Shown: positions 39,401 to 48,549, counted from the stretch's first letter. The stretch is DNA of 64,000 nt from Rhyzopertha dominica (GCA_025024175.1 QCXZ01000086.1:20674245-20738244); one strand, 5' to 3'. The notes: generated by a model from the letters alone, not told the origin. Numbers and translations are program-made.

Positions 39401-42400
39401 CTTGAAGCGGAACGATGGTATATATGGATTTTGTGGGGGTGAATCCGACCATGAGTGCCAGAATGCAAGCTCTAAAGAGAACGCGTTCGATTCGTTCTTT
39501 TACAGACACAGCCCACTTGCCCGCTGCCGACCTTAGTAGCCTTCGGTTTTAAAGTTGCCATTTGTTCGAGCAGCCAGCAGCTCCCATTGTATGCACCGTG
39601 AAAGTGATTGCATTAGTTCGTGCACTATTCATGCACCGGTCGCAAATTTTCATGGACCCACGCGTAATTTATTGCAAACCGAAGTCGGCATTCGCTTGTA
39701 TTTTTTTGTCAGGTCTTTATTTTGTTATTATACCATTACCGTCTGTTTTCAGATGAACACGCCACAAGGGATGTCCAAGAGGCCCAGTTAGAAACCAACA
39801 ACGTCCAAAGAACAAATGGTAACCTTTTTACGAAAAACAAAGTCTTTGACGACTATGAATCCATTTGTTTACAGAAACTGACAGTAATATGGATGCCCCC
39901 CCAACCTATTCTCGCCAGCCGCCGGATGGGCATGAGTTTCCCGATTACCAAGAGACCCAGCCTATAGAAAAAACCGCCCCAACCGACTTCAGTGATGAAT
40001 TCCCAGCGTCTAAGAGGCGTTGGGAGGTAACGAGCAGTAGAGATTATCAGAGTTCTTGCAGTGTTCGTGATAAAATAGCGATCTTCTCTAACCAGCAGTT
40101 GAACAGCAGCTCTGGAGTAAAGGCGTGCAAAAGTACCGAAGACGTGTTTAACGGGATCGCGAGTGCATACTGCGATAATGATTTAAGCAATAGCAAAACC
40201 ATGTCCAAATCTGTGATGTCTCTCGATAATCTAAAAAGTTCCTTGAATGATCCGCCGCTGCTCTCTAGTGATTGTAAAAGTAAAGATCTGTTTCACACAA
40301 ACAAAGCTGTCAATCCCGAGAATCCAGTTACAACGCGATTACATACCCGTTCACAAAGTCTGAGCGACATGTCTACCATATCGGATAGGAGGAATGGTTC
40401 AGACCGGTGGAGCCTGCTAGTAGAACAACGAAAACGTGGGCTGTCTAAACTGAAAGGCCTGGTCATTCCGGAACATGCAGCAGAAACCGATGTATCCGCT
40501 CGTCCCGTTGTTGACATACCAGAGATCAAGACTAATAGCTCTACCGTTATCCCCTTAGCTAATGGCATAAAAGCTCCACCGCGCGAACTAAAGCCTCAAG
40601 TGTCAACGCCGTGTTTTGTAGAAGTACCACAGTGGACTCCACCTCCAAATGTGATTCCAAAATACTCCCCAGCTTTTAAGAGAAAAAGTTTGCAAGTCTA
40701 CAGCAGCAATGGAGAAAAGACGCGAAAAAGTTCAACAGAAGGTGGCAAAGTGGACAATCCCCGTATCGAGTTGCTCACAGAGAAGCCGAAGAATGCCACG
40801 GACACGAGTCTCTCCGTGAACGACGCCCCCAAATCCTTGGAAAGTATAACATCGCCAACGCGATCCGACTGCAGTTTCGAGTACAACAGCAGTTCACCGG
40901 AGCTCAAGCTGACCGGCGCGCCGCGTACGACCCTTCAACATGGAAAGGATGACATCGGGCGATCGGAAGACGAGAGCGATAACGACTCAGCAGTGAGTTC
41001 GAGTCAGTCCAGTTACATTTCGCGAAGTTCGCCCCCAGCCTCGCCGAACCATTTACACTTCTCCTCCAGGACGTGCAATATGCTCGAGGCCGATCTGGCT
41101 GACCGGCAACGCAGAACCGGTTTCCAGCAAGAATCACAAGTCACCAGCAAATACGATAGCCTAAACCGTCGCCTACTGAAGCCGCAGAGTGTCGAAGCAA
41201 TCAACCGAAAAAATATTTTAGCATCGGCCAAATGCCGCAGTGGCAGGGACCTGAAGGCCGGCTCTCCCCTGATACAGCGGAAATTCGACGAAGACAAACA
41301 CCACGGAGCGGATGAGAACCACCCAAAGCCAAACGATGACAATCAATGCCCTGCCGGTGACAAAAAAGAGGTCACAGTGGTTGACCAACCACGCGTTGAA
41401 GAAAGACTGAACGGAATTACCGTGCCCATCGCTAACGACGTTGCTACCCCCAAATCCAAATTGTTGTCAAATGAAACCTCCAGTCATCAACAAGCAGTGA
41501 TCAAGAAAGAACGTGTGTTGCCAATAGAAGCTACTAATCACTTGCTCGACAAGAAAATTTCCTCTATCAGTGCCTTGCCTAGGTGTTTATCAGCAAATGT
41601 GCGAACTGCAAGCGTGAACGACTTGAAGAAAAACTTCGAAAAATTAGCTCCTCCACCAGTACTAAAAGAACCATCAAAGCTTCCAACGGCTAAGAGAAGA
41701 ATTTCGAAGGAAACCATAGATACCAGAAGCCCCATCAAATCTCCCGTCGCCACAAACGAGAAGATTCAGCCTAAAGAAGTAACTAGATCTTTGCCACTGT
41801 GTTACATCCGAATTCAGCTAACATCCTTTCATTTCAGGATCCGGAGGTGTTAATTAAAACTGTACTGGACGAAATAGGTGAGCCGATTGCGAAGAAGAAT
41901 GTAAAAGTCGTGGTTTTACGGCCCGAAATTCCTGGTGGTAGTGTAGGCATTACGCTCGCAGGTGGTACCGATTATGAGATAAAGGAAATATCGGTGAGTG
42001 GTAAAATGTATACTTTAGTACCCAGTCTGATGTTCTGTGTGGTTACAGGTGCATAAGGTTCGCAACAATAGTGTAGCCCATAGAGACGGTCAGCTTCAAA
42101 AGGGTGACAGAATCCTGTCGATAAACGGTCACAGCATGAAAGGACTCACCCATGAAGAATCAGTTGCCATATTAAAAGTGAGTACACTTTAAAATTACTT
42201 ATGGATAAGAATGTACAGTAATCTATGCCTTATAAATAGGAGCTTATTTTTTTTAGAATATAAAGTGCGTATTGCAGGAGTTTGCTGGTAGAAATTTTTA
42301 GTCTCTCAAAGCATATCTTTCGCCAGCAGAATTACTGATCTAATAAAAATCGAATGCTTTTAGTTACTACAAGACAAGCAAAGTTAATTTTATACAGTCT

Positions 42401-45400
42401 TGTCATCTTTCATAGTTCTATAACCATTGAATGGAATTTTGAGAACTAAAACCTAAAGTTGTTTTCAGAGAAGGTATACTAACTTTGTCTTTAGTTCTGT
42501 CAGGTTTTGTACTCTAAAGTATGTCAATGTGTGGTTATTCCACATATTTTAAAAATCATTACTCCATATCACAATGTTCGCAAAAAAAATGTAAATCACG
42601 TTTAAACTTGTATAGATAGAATGAGAACCGTGAGCATTTTGGTACTCTAAAGAAAATACAAATCTTGTCAAGCGCACAAGAAACAATACAAATAGCTTCG
42701 TATCATAACTGTCTTGCACAATATTCTCTCTGTGATTTACATGTGAAAATCAAACTTTCTTTGTTCATTAGCTTTATTTAAACAAATATATTAATATAAA
42801 CAAATATTTTCTCACACCACTGAATTTAGGTATATACTTACGTTATGTTTGATTGCTCTTTGTTGTTTTCAGTTTTTGTTTGGTTTTGCTTGTGTAAATA
42901 ATGAAGAAGGCCGGGTAGTAGTTGAAATTCTAGCATTTGGATTTGCCACAAATAAATTTGGAAGTAGGATTAAAAGCAAGTGTTTTATTTTTATTTTATT
43001 TAAATTTAATCACCAGTTATTTGTGATTTAGTCAAGACACTTTTCTTTCAATTTTGAGTGGTAGGAAACGTTGCCTAGGACTTCAAACGCTGTAGTACCA
43101 TTTTTCCAACCAGGCATTAAAAAAGTCTCCATTCACACAGTCGTGGTTATTGTGCCTCTTGAAAATGTTTCCCGTGCGTCTTCAACATATCTTTTTTGCT
43201 TCTCTCCTTTGGCTAGTCTTTCCGAGTTGTTGGAAGCATTGAATAATGTGGTTAAAATTTTATAAAACAGTGGTCAAAATGGATGTTTTGCTAGTAGTTA
43301 CGCGGATACCTACTGATTTTTCGAATGCAACGAAAAAAATTTGGGAACCACTGGTTTAAGCAGTCGATGTTCATTTTTAACATGGAATATGAGCTGAAAT
43401 GATAACGTTATAATAGATGTTACTCCGCATCAAAAGATTGTCTTCGACACATGATGTAAAAGTATACAAAAACATGGCTCCAATTTGTCACTGTTTTGCG
43501 ATCATACTGCACAAAGTCAATGGCAGTTACTATATCATTTTGTTCTTGGGGAGTACAGGTAGAATTTGTTGGTCTCAAGAATTTACTAGGAGTGGTCTTT
43601 CGAACAATAGTACTTACATAAAACGCATAATTACCATCTCTGTCGAATTCAACTTCGTCAGGAATTAACCGACGTTGATTTCCAAAGTGCAGCACTTAAA
43701 GCGTCAAAGGGCTTTTGTATAAAACAGTTTTTTTGTATTTTCAACAATTATGGAGCTATAGAAGTTATTTGGCTCACCCTATATATAGGACATCCCGCGA
43801 CGCAGACGGATTGTTATAAGAAAAAATATTTGTGACAAAACTAGTATAACAAATTAATCCTTTATTGTTGTTGTATTAATAAAATCAATGTAGAAAGGGT
43901 TAGTTGCGGGATTTCTTCAAAATGTCATCTTGCTGCCCAAATCCACTCATTCTGTGATTGTAAATGTAGCACTCTAAAGAATATCATGCTCGGTTCATAA
44001 ATAGCTAATTTACTGAATTAATTCATCTCTAATTGGAGACATTTCCGGTTTAGATCTGTTCTAATATCCATAGCGAATTGGGGACGTGTGCTATCCAACT
44101 AAAATCAGAGGTTTGTTCTTTTCTGAAGTGGAGTTTTCAATTCTAGCAAATCGGTTTATAAAAAGCTTAGATCATTCTTAAAATGAAAAGTCCCCGCCGA
44201 AAATCGATCTTAGAAATACGTTGGTGTAGTTCGAAAGCCTATTCAGGCACTAAACATTCCAAAGGGATTAAATATAGGGACGCTACTACATTCTGTCAAT
44301 TTCAGTCATTCCAGCGACGAAAACATTAATTTAAATAATGTGCTGCCATATGACAAACATATGATGGCGCCCGATCATGTTCAAATGTAATTCTTCCAAT
44401 CATGTCCATAGAAACGTTATCCAATAACTTCTAGCCGCTTTTGAGGATGTCGCTGCTTAGTATTGTTATTATTATTTCATACGGTATGGTGCTGTGCCAC
44501 CCCAATCATTTAAGAGGTATGTTACCCGATTAATCATGTATTCTTAACTTTCAGAATTCAGTCAATGGGTTCTTGTGCAATCTCCTCCTTTTCTCCCTAA
44601 GTATAGGGCATTCACGTAGAATATGGAACGGAGCTTTATTCTCCTCCGTATATATAGATTCTTATAAAAATCATTAACACATTACACAGTTCTGTCAAAT
44701 TTACTTTTATAAAAGCGTTGAAAGGAAAAAATATTTTTATTCAGAGATAAGAGATCTCGCATTTGCGCTCTATCCAGAATAGATACATACGTTAGAGACG
44801 TATCTAGGATAACTCCAAGGCATTTTGGCGAGAAGTTATGTTTAAGAATTATGTTATTTGACATAACTAGAAGTTGTTTTGTCTTTTGGTGATTGTTGAG
44901 ATGAAAACTTCTGTCTTCAACGGATCTCGATGTCTCTTGAAAGGTTTTGTTCAAGGACAGAAAAGTCTTTATATTGCAAAGCCAATACCATGTCGTCTGC
45001 ATACACAAGTTTTCTGGAAGGTCACTTATGTAAAGGTTGAAAAGAATCGGCGACAGAACCGATCCTTGTGGAAGAATATTATTCAAAATCCTGAATTTGC
45101 TACTTTTCCCTCCCAGAAACACTTTGAATTGAAGTTAGAACAACATTCGTTCAATAAGCTTCACAATCTTTCCACATTTGTGGGTATTAAATAGTTTGAG
45201 GATCAATCCATCTTTCCAAGCAGTATCGTAGGCCGCCGATAAGTCTGTGAACACTACTCCAGTTTTCAATCGCTTCTGGAAACCAACTTCAGCATGCGTT
45301 GATGGAGCCAAGACGTGGTCGAAGCAATTTCTGTTCTTCCTAAAACCTACTTGTTCCTACGGGAGTGAGTCTTCAATAGTAGTCCTATTCTCTGGTAGAG

Positions 45401-47148
45401 TAATTTCTATAGTAACTTGTAGCAGATACTTAGAAGGGAAATGGGTCGGTAACTTCCTGCTTGATTTGGAGATTTTCCAGGCTTTAAGACAGCAATCACC
45501 TTTGTTTTCTGAAACAAACTTGGAAGGGTACATGTATCTAAAATATTAATATAGAACAATAACAACCATTTTAAAGCATTCGGCCCCAAGTTTTTCAAGA
45601 ATTCTGGGCAAATACCATCAAAACCAGCACGTTTGCGGGCTTTCAGAGCGCAAATAGCTTGCCGAAGTTCTTCAAATGAGAATAATTGTGACAACTCTAC
45701 TGAAGGTTCGCATCTTTTTCTTAACTGAAGAAGTTTTCCCTTCATCTTTTTCAATTCCTCCTTAGATATTTTAACAGAATTTTGAGATATTAGCACCATT
45801 TGCTACACCAGTTCTAGATAAATGTTTCTTTAAATAGCGACATCCTTTCTCCGTGGTGTGCTCCCAAAACATGAAGCGCATCTAGACATTCATTTATCAC
45901 CTTGGAGCATATGGTATCCTTGCTCTGACACATGCTGTGATTGCCACGACTTCTGCTTTGAAGATAGTTGCAAGACTGTCCAAGTTTACGCTATCGCAAT
46001 CTTGAATATTGTATACTCCTGTCTCAGTTCCATTCTTTGTTTTTGAACCATCGGTATGTTATATGATCCTTGACCTTGCTAGCATGATGTTATGACTTGC
46101 TTCTATACCCCATCAGCGATAAGCAGTCTGAATGGTTAAACCATTTTTGGTTTCAATTCTCACGTTTCTCCTGCCATGCACCTGCAGGTCCATACAGCTT
46201 TTGTTGCTTTACTGGTAATTCTCTCCAGATGAGACTTGAAAAGTCATCCCAATATCTAGCGTTACTCCTCAGTTTTTAGCGGTACGTGCTGAGTTTCGGT
46301 GCCATCAGGTGTTGAAGGTTTCTTCTTTTGGTGAACGCTACGGCGATAAGAGACCTCTTTGCTAACTGCGAATTCTATGGTTATATGCCCTAGAGAAGTC
46401 TAGAAATATCTGTTTTTAAGCATGGAATTAATTAATTCACGTTGTTAAACAAAACAAATCGACATAACTTAAATCGCTTTTCATTAGCTCCAATGTATGT
46501 ACTGAAGTTTTTGATGGTGAAATCACACAGACTACATGATATCCGCAGTTTATAAAAAAAGTTTTATGGGGTTTTTACACATCATATTATATTTTACCAA
46601 TAAAGACGACCATAAAATTCCTTTTCTTTGCAGAAGAGTACGTCGGAAGTTACGATAGTAGCATGCCAAACAACCTCGAAGTCTGATGATCGTAAACCTA
46701 AGATCGAAAACGCAAAACCAGCAGCGAAGACTCGACCTTCCGGTATGTGTTCTAATCCACAGCATCCTGCATCAAACTCATCTTTTTCTATTTGCAGCAG
46801 CAAGTCCATTACCAAGCGCTGACAAAAAGCATGATGAAGTGACATTGGTCAAAGACATGGCTGGCTTGGGATTTAGTGTCGAGGGCGGGCATGATTCGCC
46901 GGCAGGTGATCTTCCGTTAGTCGTAAAGAAAATATTCACAGGTAAGAATAATTACCGGCAGTTCAGACCGCGTAAACGATTTTGACGTGTTTGTAGGTGG
47001 AGCTGCAGAAAAATGCGGGAAGCTCAAACCAGGTGATGAGCTACAGGCCATCAACGGCGTGGATGTGTCGTGTATGTCTCGCATAGAAGCCTGGACGTTC
47101 ATGAAAAAGCTGCCGGAAGGAGAGGTCCTACTAAAGATACGACGATAG
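20370..47148 (+). CDS. bbg: Multi-PDZ scaffold protein, big bang-like (spliced gene, overall extent)
   Basis: Spliced gene traced by hand from open frames, splice sites and matching intron phases. Coding blocks: 20389(or 20370)-21335, 21389-21638, 24229-24360, 25551(or 25612)-27273, 27345-27448, 39753-39818, 39875-41778, 41838-41993, 42049-42177, 46634-46742, 46798-46941 and 46997-47148. The product carries four PDZ domains with carboxylate loops LGFS, LGFG, VGIT and LGFS, an acidic run, and linkers rich in Ser, Pro and Lys with several poly-proline stretches. PDZ domains bind C-terminal peptides of partner proteins, so the protein is inferred to be a cytoplasmic, membrane-associated scaffold. 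Family knowledge: Drosophila Bbg acts at septate junctions and the midgut/wing epithelium; vertebrate relatives are PDZD2 and pro-IL16. The assignment to bbg rests on domain order and remembered similarity, not on a search. A one-base frameshift near 26935-26949 looks like a sequence error. Confidence 0.82.
21389..21638 (+). CDS. bbg: bbg exon: acidic run and first half of PDZ1
   Basis: Begins after acceptor TTTGTGCAG and ends at AAGAAG|GTAAAA, phase 1. It opens with a poly-glutamate run ([15 protein letters not shown]) encoded by GAG/GAA repeats, then enters PDZ1: beta strands around [11 protein letters not shown], carboxylate-binding loop [10 protein letters not shown], then the variant [16 protein letters not shown] and [10 protein letters not shown]. 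The RDSPKG insertion after the loop is characteristic of PDZ1-type domains in the PDZD2/bbg group, from memory of the family. The second half of the domain is in the exon at 24229. The acidic repeat could expand or contract between individuals. Confidence 0.88.
22150..22894 (-). pseudogene. piggyBac-like transposase relic in a bbg intron
   Basis: On the minus strand an acidic N-terminal part ([20 protein letters not shown], then [20 protein letters not shown]), then [20 protein letters not shown] followed by EESNKYA, and [19 protein letters not shown]. These are the acidic N-terminus, the FF-x-E-x-VE-x-I-x-EE(S/T)N-x-YA motif and the DKLYKLR motif of PGBD-type transposases. Frames are broken, and a TCAGG array interrupts it at 22651-22675. 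TTTATTTTTTACAG just before the second block looks like an intron acceptor. Confidence 0.65.
22651..22675 (+). repeat. Perfect TCAGG array, five units
   Basis: Five exact TCAGG units within the piggyBac-like relic, bordered by GGTAGG and TAGGTCG. Same motif as 3798-3840 but in opposite orientation. Confidence 0.85.
23330..23790 (+). pseudogene. mariner transposase relic in a bbg intron
   Basis: One frame reads [20 protein letters not shown], then [16 protein letters not shown]. This matches the mariner signature LLxRxxxxxDxFLxxIITGDETWVHH with the first catalytic Asp in RDE. Later [13 protein letters not shown] recalls the D-x-ARPHT region. Multiple stops and shifts; no TIRs found. Confidence 0.7.
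24229..24360 (+). CDS. bbg: bbg exon: second half of PDZ1
   Basis: Acceptor TAATTTGCAG precedes GTGATGAG. With the phase-1 G from 21638 this gives [18 protein letters not shown], then [21 protein letters not shown], a textbook PDZ second half with the alpha-B helix starting HGASHQEA. The frame runs on through [14 protein letters not shown] to a TGA at 24384-24386. Two endings are therefore possible. Either a short isoform stops here, or the exon is spliced at the weak donor CGTC|GTGAAAG (24361), whose phase 1 fits the acceptor at 25551. The second gives [11 protein letters not shown] in the following exon. Confidence 0.8.
24690..25270 (+). promoter_or_regulatory. GC-rich island, candidate internal promoter and 5' UTR exon
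   Basis: About 580 bp of markedly GC/CpG-rich DNA inside an intron, with no convincing protein in any frame. It contains a strong donor, TCCAGG|GTAAGA (GT at 25152-25153), only 398 bp before the acceptor at 25551. A transcript starting here would splice to 25551 and initiate at ATG 25612, which explains the in-frame stop 10 nt upstream of that ATG. An inserted GC-rich repeat is the alternative. Confidence 0.35.
25551..27273 (+). CDS. bbg: bbg exon: PDZ2 and proline-rich linker (apparent 1-bp frameshift)
   Basis: Acceptor CATTTTTCAG at 25550. A long frame from ATG 25612 to TGA 26964 carries PDZ2 ([19 protein letters not shown], then [38 protein letters not shown]) followed by poly-Pro SH3-type motifs ([15 protein letters not shown] near 26120-26165; [12 protein letters not shown] near 26878-26910). 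After 26964 the same protein evidently continues in the +1 frame ([20 protein letters not shown], then [12 protein letters not shown]) up to donor CCAAAG|GTACTG, phase 2. The switch lies in the A-rich run 26935-26949, so a one-base homopolymer error or a real lesion. An in-frame TAA at 25600-25602 precedes ATG 25612, so either 25612 is a true alternative start or a second small indel exists near 25608-25611. Confidence 0.85.
27345..27448 (+). CDS. bbg: bbg linker exon, 104 nt
   Basis: Follows a 71 bp intron (27274-27344) ending TTATTTTCCACAG. Phase 2 in, phase 1 out, closing at GATGAAG|GTAAGT, a strong donor. Product: [20 protein letters not shown], then [15 protein letters not shown]. It is an acidic linker with no domain. 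A 12.3 kb intron follows. Confidence 0.75.
27449..28310 (+). other. Start of the 12.3 kb bbg intron, nothing recognised
   Basis: Follows the strong GTAAGT donor. Contains the 95-codon frame 27954-28241 without motifs. Confidence 0.5.
28318..28833. mobile_element. Foldback-like element, TA-flanked
   Basis: Begins CAGGGT and ends ACCCTG, with TA at both flanks. Internally, 28430-28510 (minus) and 28550-28820 (plus) are both related to the repeat at 3358-3640, so the element is partly palindromic. No coding frame. Confidence 0.5.
28850..35650. other. Interior of the 12.3 kb intron, AT-rich, nothing recognised
   Basis: Only short motif-free frames. A somewhat protein-like minus frame at 32449-32649 was not identified. 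One N at 34289. Confidence 0.4.
35660..35915 (-). mobile_element. Penelope-like element 3'-end fragment
   Basis: 35835-35915 matches 65-135 (AAAGAATTTAGAATAGGACA shared exactly). 35670-35755, read on the minus strand, repeats the terminal motif TGATAATGGCTTATATGAGC, then TGAAAGCTCTTTG and AATAAAGTGG. Only the 3' end is present, in the same orientation as the copy at 1-415. Confidence 0.65.
35930..37456 (-). mobile_element. mariner/Tc1-type transposon copy 1, inactivated
   Basis: TIRs of about 60 bp start CAGGGTCGCTACAAAGTATG and end with the inverse; TA flanks both ends. The minus strand encodes, in broken frames, [17 protein letters not shown], a helix-turn-helix part ([20 protein letters not shown]), [20 protein letters not shown] followed by [20 protein letters not shown] and [20 protein letters not shown] followed by LDFF. 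These are the catalytic D contexts and the SPDLxPLDFF motif of the superfamily. Several frameshifts and stops. Closely related to 57171-58789. Confidence 0.85.
37640..38280 (+). promoter_or_regulatory. GC-rich island, candidate internal promoter
   Basis: CpG-rich patch at the 3' side of the 12.3 kb intron, 1.5 kb upstream of the exon at 39753. It contains an initiator-like TCAGTT near 38137 and ends at a good donor, AACGT|GTAAGTG (GT at 38277-38278). It might drive a short isoform starting at the methionine near 39889. No matching downstream element was found for the initiator. Confidence 0.28.
38281..39750 (+). other. End of the 12.3 kb intron, unassigned frames
   Basis: Less AT-rich than most introns here. 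Two open frames (38734-39072, 112 codons; 39258-39536, 92 codons ending [20 protein letters not shown]) have no motifs I know. They could be exon or UTR sequence of alternative transcripts or chance. Confidence 0.3.
39753..39818 (+). CDS. bbg: bbg 66-nt symmetric micro-exon
   Basis: Acceptor CCGTCTGTTTTCAG, donor CAAATG|GTAACC. Joined in phase 1 to the exon ending at 27448 it reads [20 protein letters not shown] then TN. Phase 1 in and phase 1 out, 66 nt, so it can be skipped without changing frame. A 56 bp intron separates it from the next large exon. Confidence 0.7.
39875..41778 (+). CDS. bbg: bbg large central linker exon
   Basis: 1,904 nt exon after acceptor CATTTGTTTACAG; phase 1 in, phase 0 out (AAAGAA|GTAACT). 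It encodes about 635 residues of Ser/Lys/Pro-rich, presumably disordered sequence with no folded domain that I recognise. Short conserved-looking stretches include [35 protein letters not shown] and the basic, Ser-rich [20 protein letters not shown]. Many SP/TP and RS motifs suggest phosphorylation sites (inference). It links PDZ2 to the C-terminal PDZ pair. Codon use is clearly coding and GC content is higher than in the flanking introns. A methionine at about 39889 ([10 protein letters not shown]) could start a shorter isoform. Confidence 0.88.
41838..41993 (+). CDS. bbg: bbg exon: first half of PDZ3
   Basis: Acceptor CTTTCATTTCAG, donor TCG|GTGAGT; phase 0 at both ends (156 nt). Reads [20 protein letters not shown], then [20 protein letters not shown] followed by [11 protein letters not shown]. 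The PDZ carboxylate loop is [10 protein letters not shown], an unusual VGIT instead of LGF. A 55 bp intron follows. Confidence 0.9.
42049..42177 (+). CDS. bbg: bbg exon: second half of PDZ3
   Basis: Acceptor GGTTACAG, donor TTAAAA|GTGAGT; phase 0 at both ends (129 nt). Reads [20 protein letters not shown], then [20 protein letters not shown]. This is the classic [19 protein letters not shown] helix region of a PDZ domain. The last strand comes from the exon at 46634. A 4.5 kb intron follows. Confidence 0.92.
42178..44670 (+). other. Intron of bbg, no gene recognised
   Basis: AT-rich. GGCTCACCCTATATATAG near 43770 resembles a transposon end, but no partner TIR was found. Confidence 0.4.
44682..45830 (-). 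mobile_element. Non-LTR retrotransposon (LINE) RT fragment in a bbg intron
   Basis: On the minus strand: [40 protein letters not shown] followed by [12 protein letters not shown], then in other frames [55 protein letters not shown] and [11 protein letters not shown] with YADD at 44992-45003. The block order is that of a Jockey-type RT. At least two frameshifts; both ends are lost. Confidence 0.85.
45880..46060 (-). pseudogene. Retrotransposon RNase H domain fragment
   Basis: On the minus strand, in one frame: [17 protein letters not shown], then [17 protein letters not shown]. This is the TDGSK first-Asp motif and the (F)xAE(V)xAI helix of an RNase H domain. It lies on the 5' side of the RT fragment, whereas RNase H normally follows RT, so it comes from another copy or a rearrangement. 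Confidence 0.6.
46634..46742 (+). CDS. bbg: bbg exon: end of PDZ3 and inter-PDZ linker
   Basis: Acceptor TTTTCTTTGCAG, donor TCCG|GTATGT, phase 0 in and phase 1 out. [11 protein letters not shown] supplies the final beta strand of PDZ3; the rest ([20 protein letters not shown] and on) is a basic linker. Confidence 0.85.
46798..46941 (+). CDS. bbg: bbg exon: first half of PDZ4
   Basis: Acceptor TTCTATTTGCAG, donor CACAG|GTAAGA; phase 1 at both ends, 144 nt. Contains [18 protein letters not shown], with an LGFS carboxylate loop, then [18 protein letters not shown]. The [10 protein letters not shown] element resembles the last PDZ domain of PDZD2 and pro-IL16. A NAGNAG-type acceptor (CAGCAG) allows a one-residue length choice. 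Confidence 0.9.
46997..47148 (+). CDS. bbg: bbg terminal exon: second half of PDZ4 and stop
   Basis: Acceptor GTGTTTGTAG. Reads [20 protein letters not shown], then [20 protein letters not shown] and [10 protein letters not shown] before TAG. The protein ends right at the last PDZ strand, as in pro-IL16-like proteins, with no tail. Confidence 0.92.
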
Positions 47149-47450
47149 TCTAGCTCCGGTTTTAGTCATGCATCTGTTGCCTTATACTTTTTATTCGCGT
47201 GTCTTGCCAGAACTTTAAAAAAAATCTGTTGTATGTACCTAATCAAAAGACGCTTTAGCTTTAACTAAAATCGCGTATTCGCGGCTCTTAAACGTTTCAT
47301 TATTTAAATATCTATTTATATCCTTATATTTTTATACAGAGCAGTATTTATGTGTACATATTCCTATTGTTGCATAATTTTACGGTGACATATATTTTTG
47401 TAAATATAAATCTTTTCATCATACAGTGTCTGCACAAATAAACCTATCCA
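47149..47450 (+). terminator. bbg 3' UTR with poly(A) signal
   Basis: AT-rich sequence directly after the stop codon. A canonical AATAAA lies at 47437-47442, about 290 nt after the stop. The cleavage site itself is not visible. Confidence 0.6.
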
Positions 47451-47900
47451 AGTCATCGTCGGTTTCGTGTAAGCGGAACCGTTCTTGTACCGTGTTTTCT
47501 AGCAGATTCGGAATCGGAATCATAAACTACGAATATTGGAACTGTATTGTATTCCCAGTTTCCTAAGGTTATATGGCCTCAGTACTTCAATAATGAGGGC
47601 TTACTTACTACTTGAGGTCCCTTTAGCTGATGCCGAAACGGAGCAACAGGCATCGCTTTAGAACCGGACTCTCATGGAGAATAATTTTATAATTATTCTA
47701 AATCTCTATCACAAATGTTTTCGAAAAATTCACTGTCACTGTCTAAATCAGAATTTAAATCAATGATCAAACTGTTCACACTTGGAGATAGATGCGAGTT
47801 TTCAATGTTGATTAAATGTTTTTCACAGTTTACTCACTTTTCAGCACTAATCTTGTCAACTTCGTTCCTAATAACGTCCACCACAATAGCACTTAAATTA
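47450..47900. other. Downstream of bbg, nothing recognised
   Basis: AT-rich, one 62-codon frame without motif. Confidence 0.5.
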
Positions 47901-47924
47901 TGAGAATTATTGTCTTCTAATTCC

Positions 47925-48540
47925 TCGTTTTAGATCACTCCAAATTCGTTCAATTGGATTGAGAACACTGTAGTAAGGAGGCAGTCTCAACATGGCGTGT
48001 CCTTCTTCTTCGCGATTTCATCAATCCTGTATTGAGCAGGAATATTAAGATTTTTAATTTTATCCAACAAGTTTTTTTGGTCATATAATCGATAATGTCA
48101 TGTTTTCTAGTAGCTAGACACGGTTTCTTATTCGATTGTTTTGAATGATATTTTGCGTTATCCATTACTATTACGCTGTTAGGAGGTAGAAATGGCAACA
48201 ACTGTTCCGTAAACCAAGTCTCAAACAGTGAAGCATCCATGTCCTGAAGATAGTCAGCAGAACAATTTTTTATATTCCTTGCTGACAAAAGAAGTCCGTT
48301 TTGAGCCCATCCATTACTTTCATCCGCTTGCAGAATAATAATTCTTTTGCCGTGGGAAGGGGGTGTATTTAAACCGCAATTTATTGTACCATCAGTAATC
48401 GTATCAGTAATCACGTATTCGGATCTCAATTTTTTCGAACGTGGTGATTCCATAATGGCCCTTCTTTTGTCAAGCATTTTGTAATTAAAACCAAAACTTC
48501 TTAAGTATAGCCTAAATGTTTCGTCACAACTTCCAATATC
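47925..48540 (-). pseudogene. Tc1/IS630-type (DDE_3) transposase, partial
   Basis: The minus frame 47950-48477 reads GKRIIILQADESNGWAQNGL, FETWFTEQLLPFLPPNSVIV then MDNAKYHSKQSNKKPCLATR; continued after a frameshift by EEGHAMLRLPPYYSVLNPIE followed by RIWSDLK. The VIVMDNAxYHS and LPPYxxxLNPIExIW motifs carry the second Asp and the final Glu of a DDE_3 transposase. The N-terminal DNA-binding part is not clear upstream. No TIRs found. Confidence 0.75.
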
Positions 48541-48549
48541 CTATCCTGA

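Noticed and set aside
39722..39967. 81-codon frame as an independent small gene
   Set aside because: It only contains the 66-nt bbg micro-exon plus intron and out-of-frame exon sequence.
40904..41342. Minus-strand frames of 77 and 109 codons
   Set aside because: Shadows opposite the large bbg linker exon.
44874..45549. Plus-strand frames at 44874-45194 and 45247-45549
   Set aside because: They are antisense shadows of the LINE reverse transcriptase on the minus strand.
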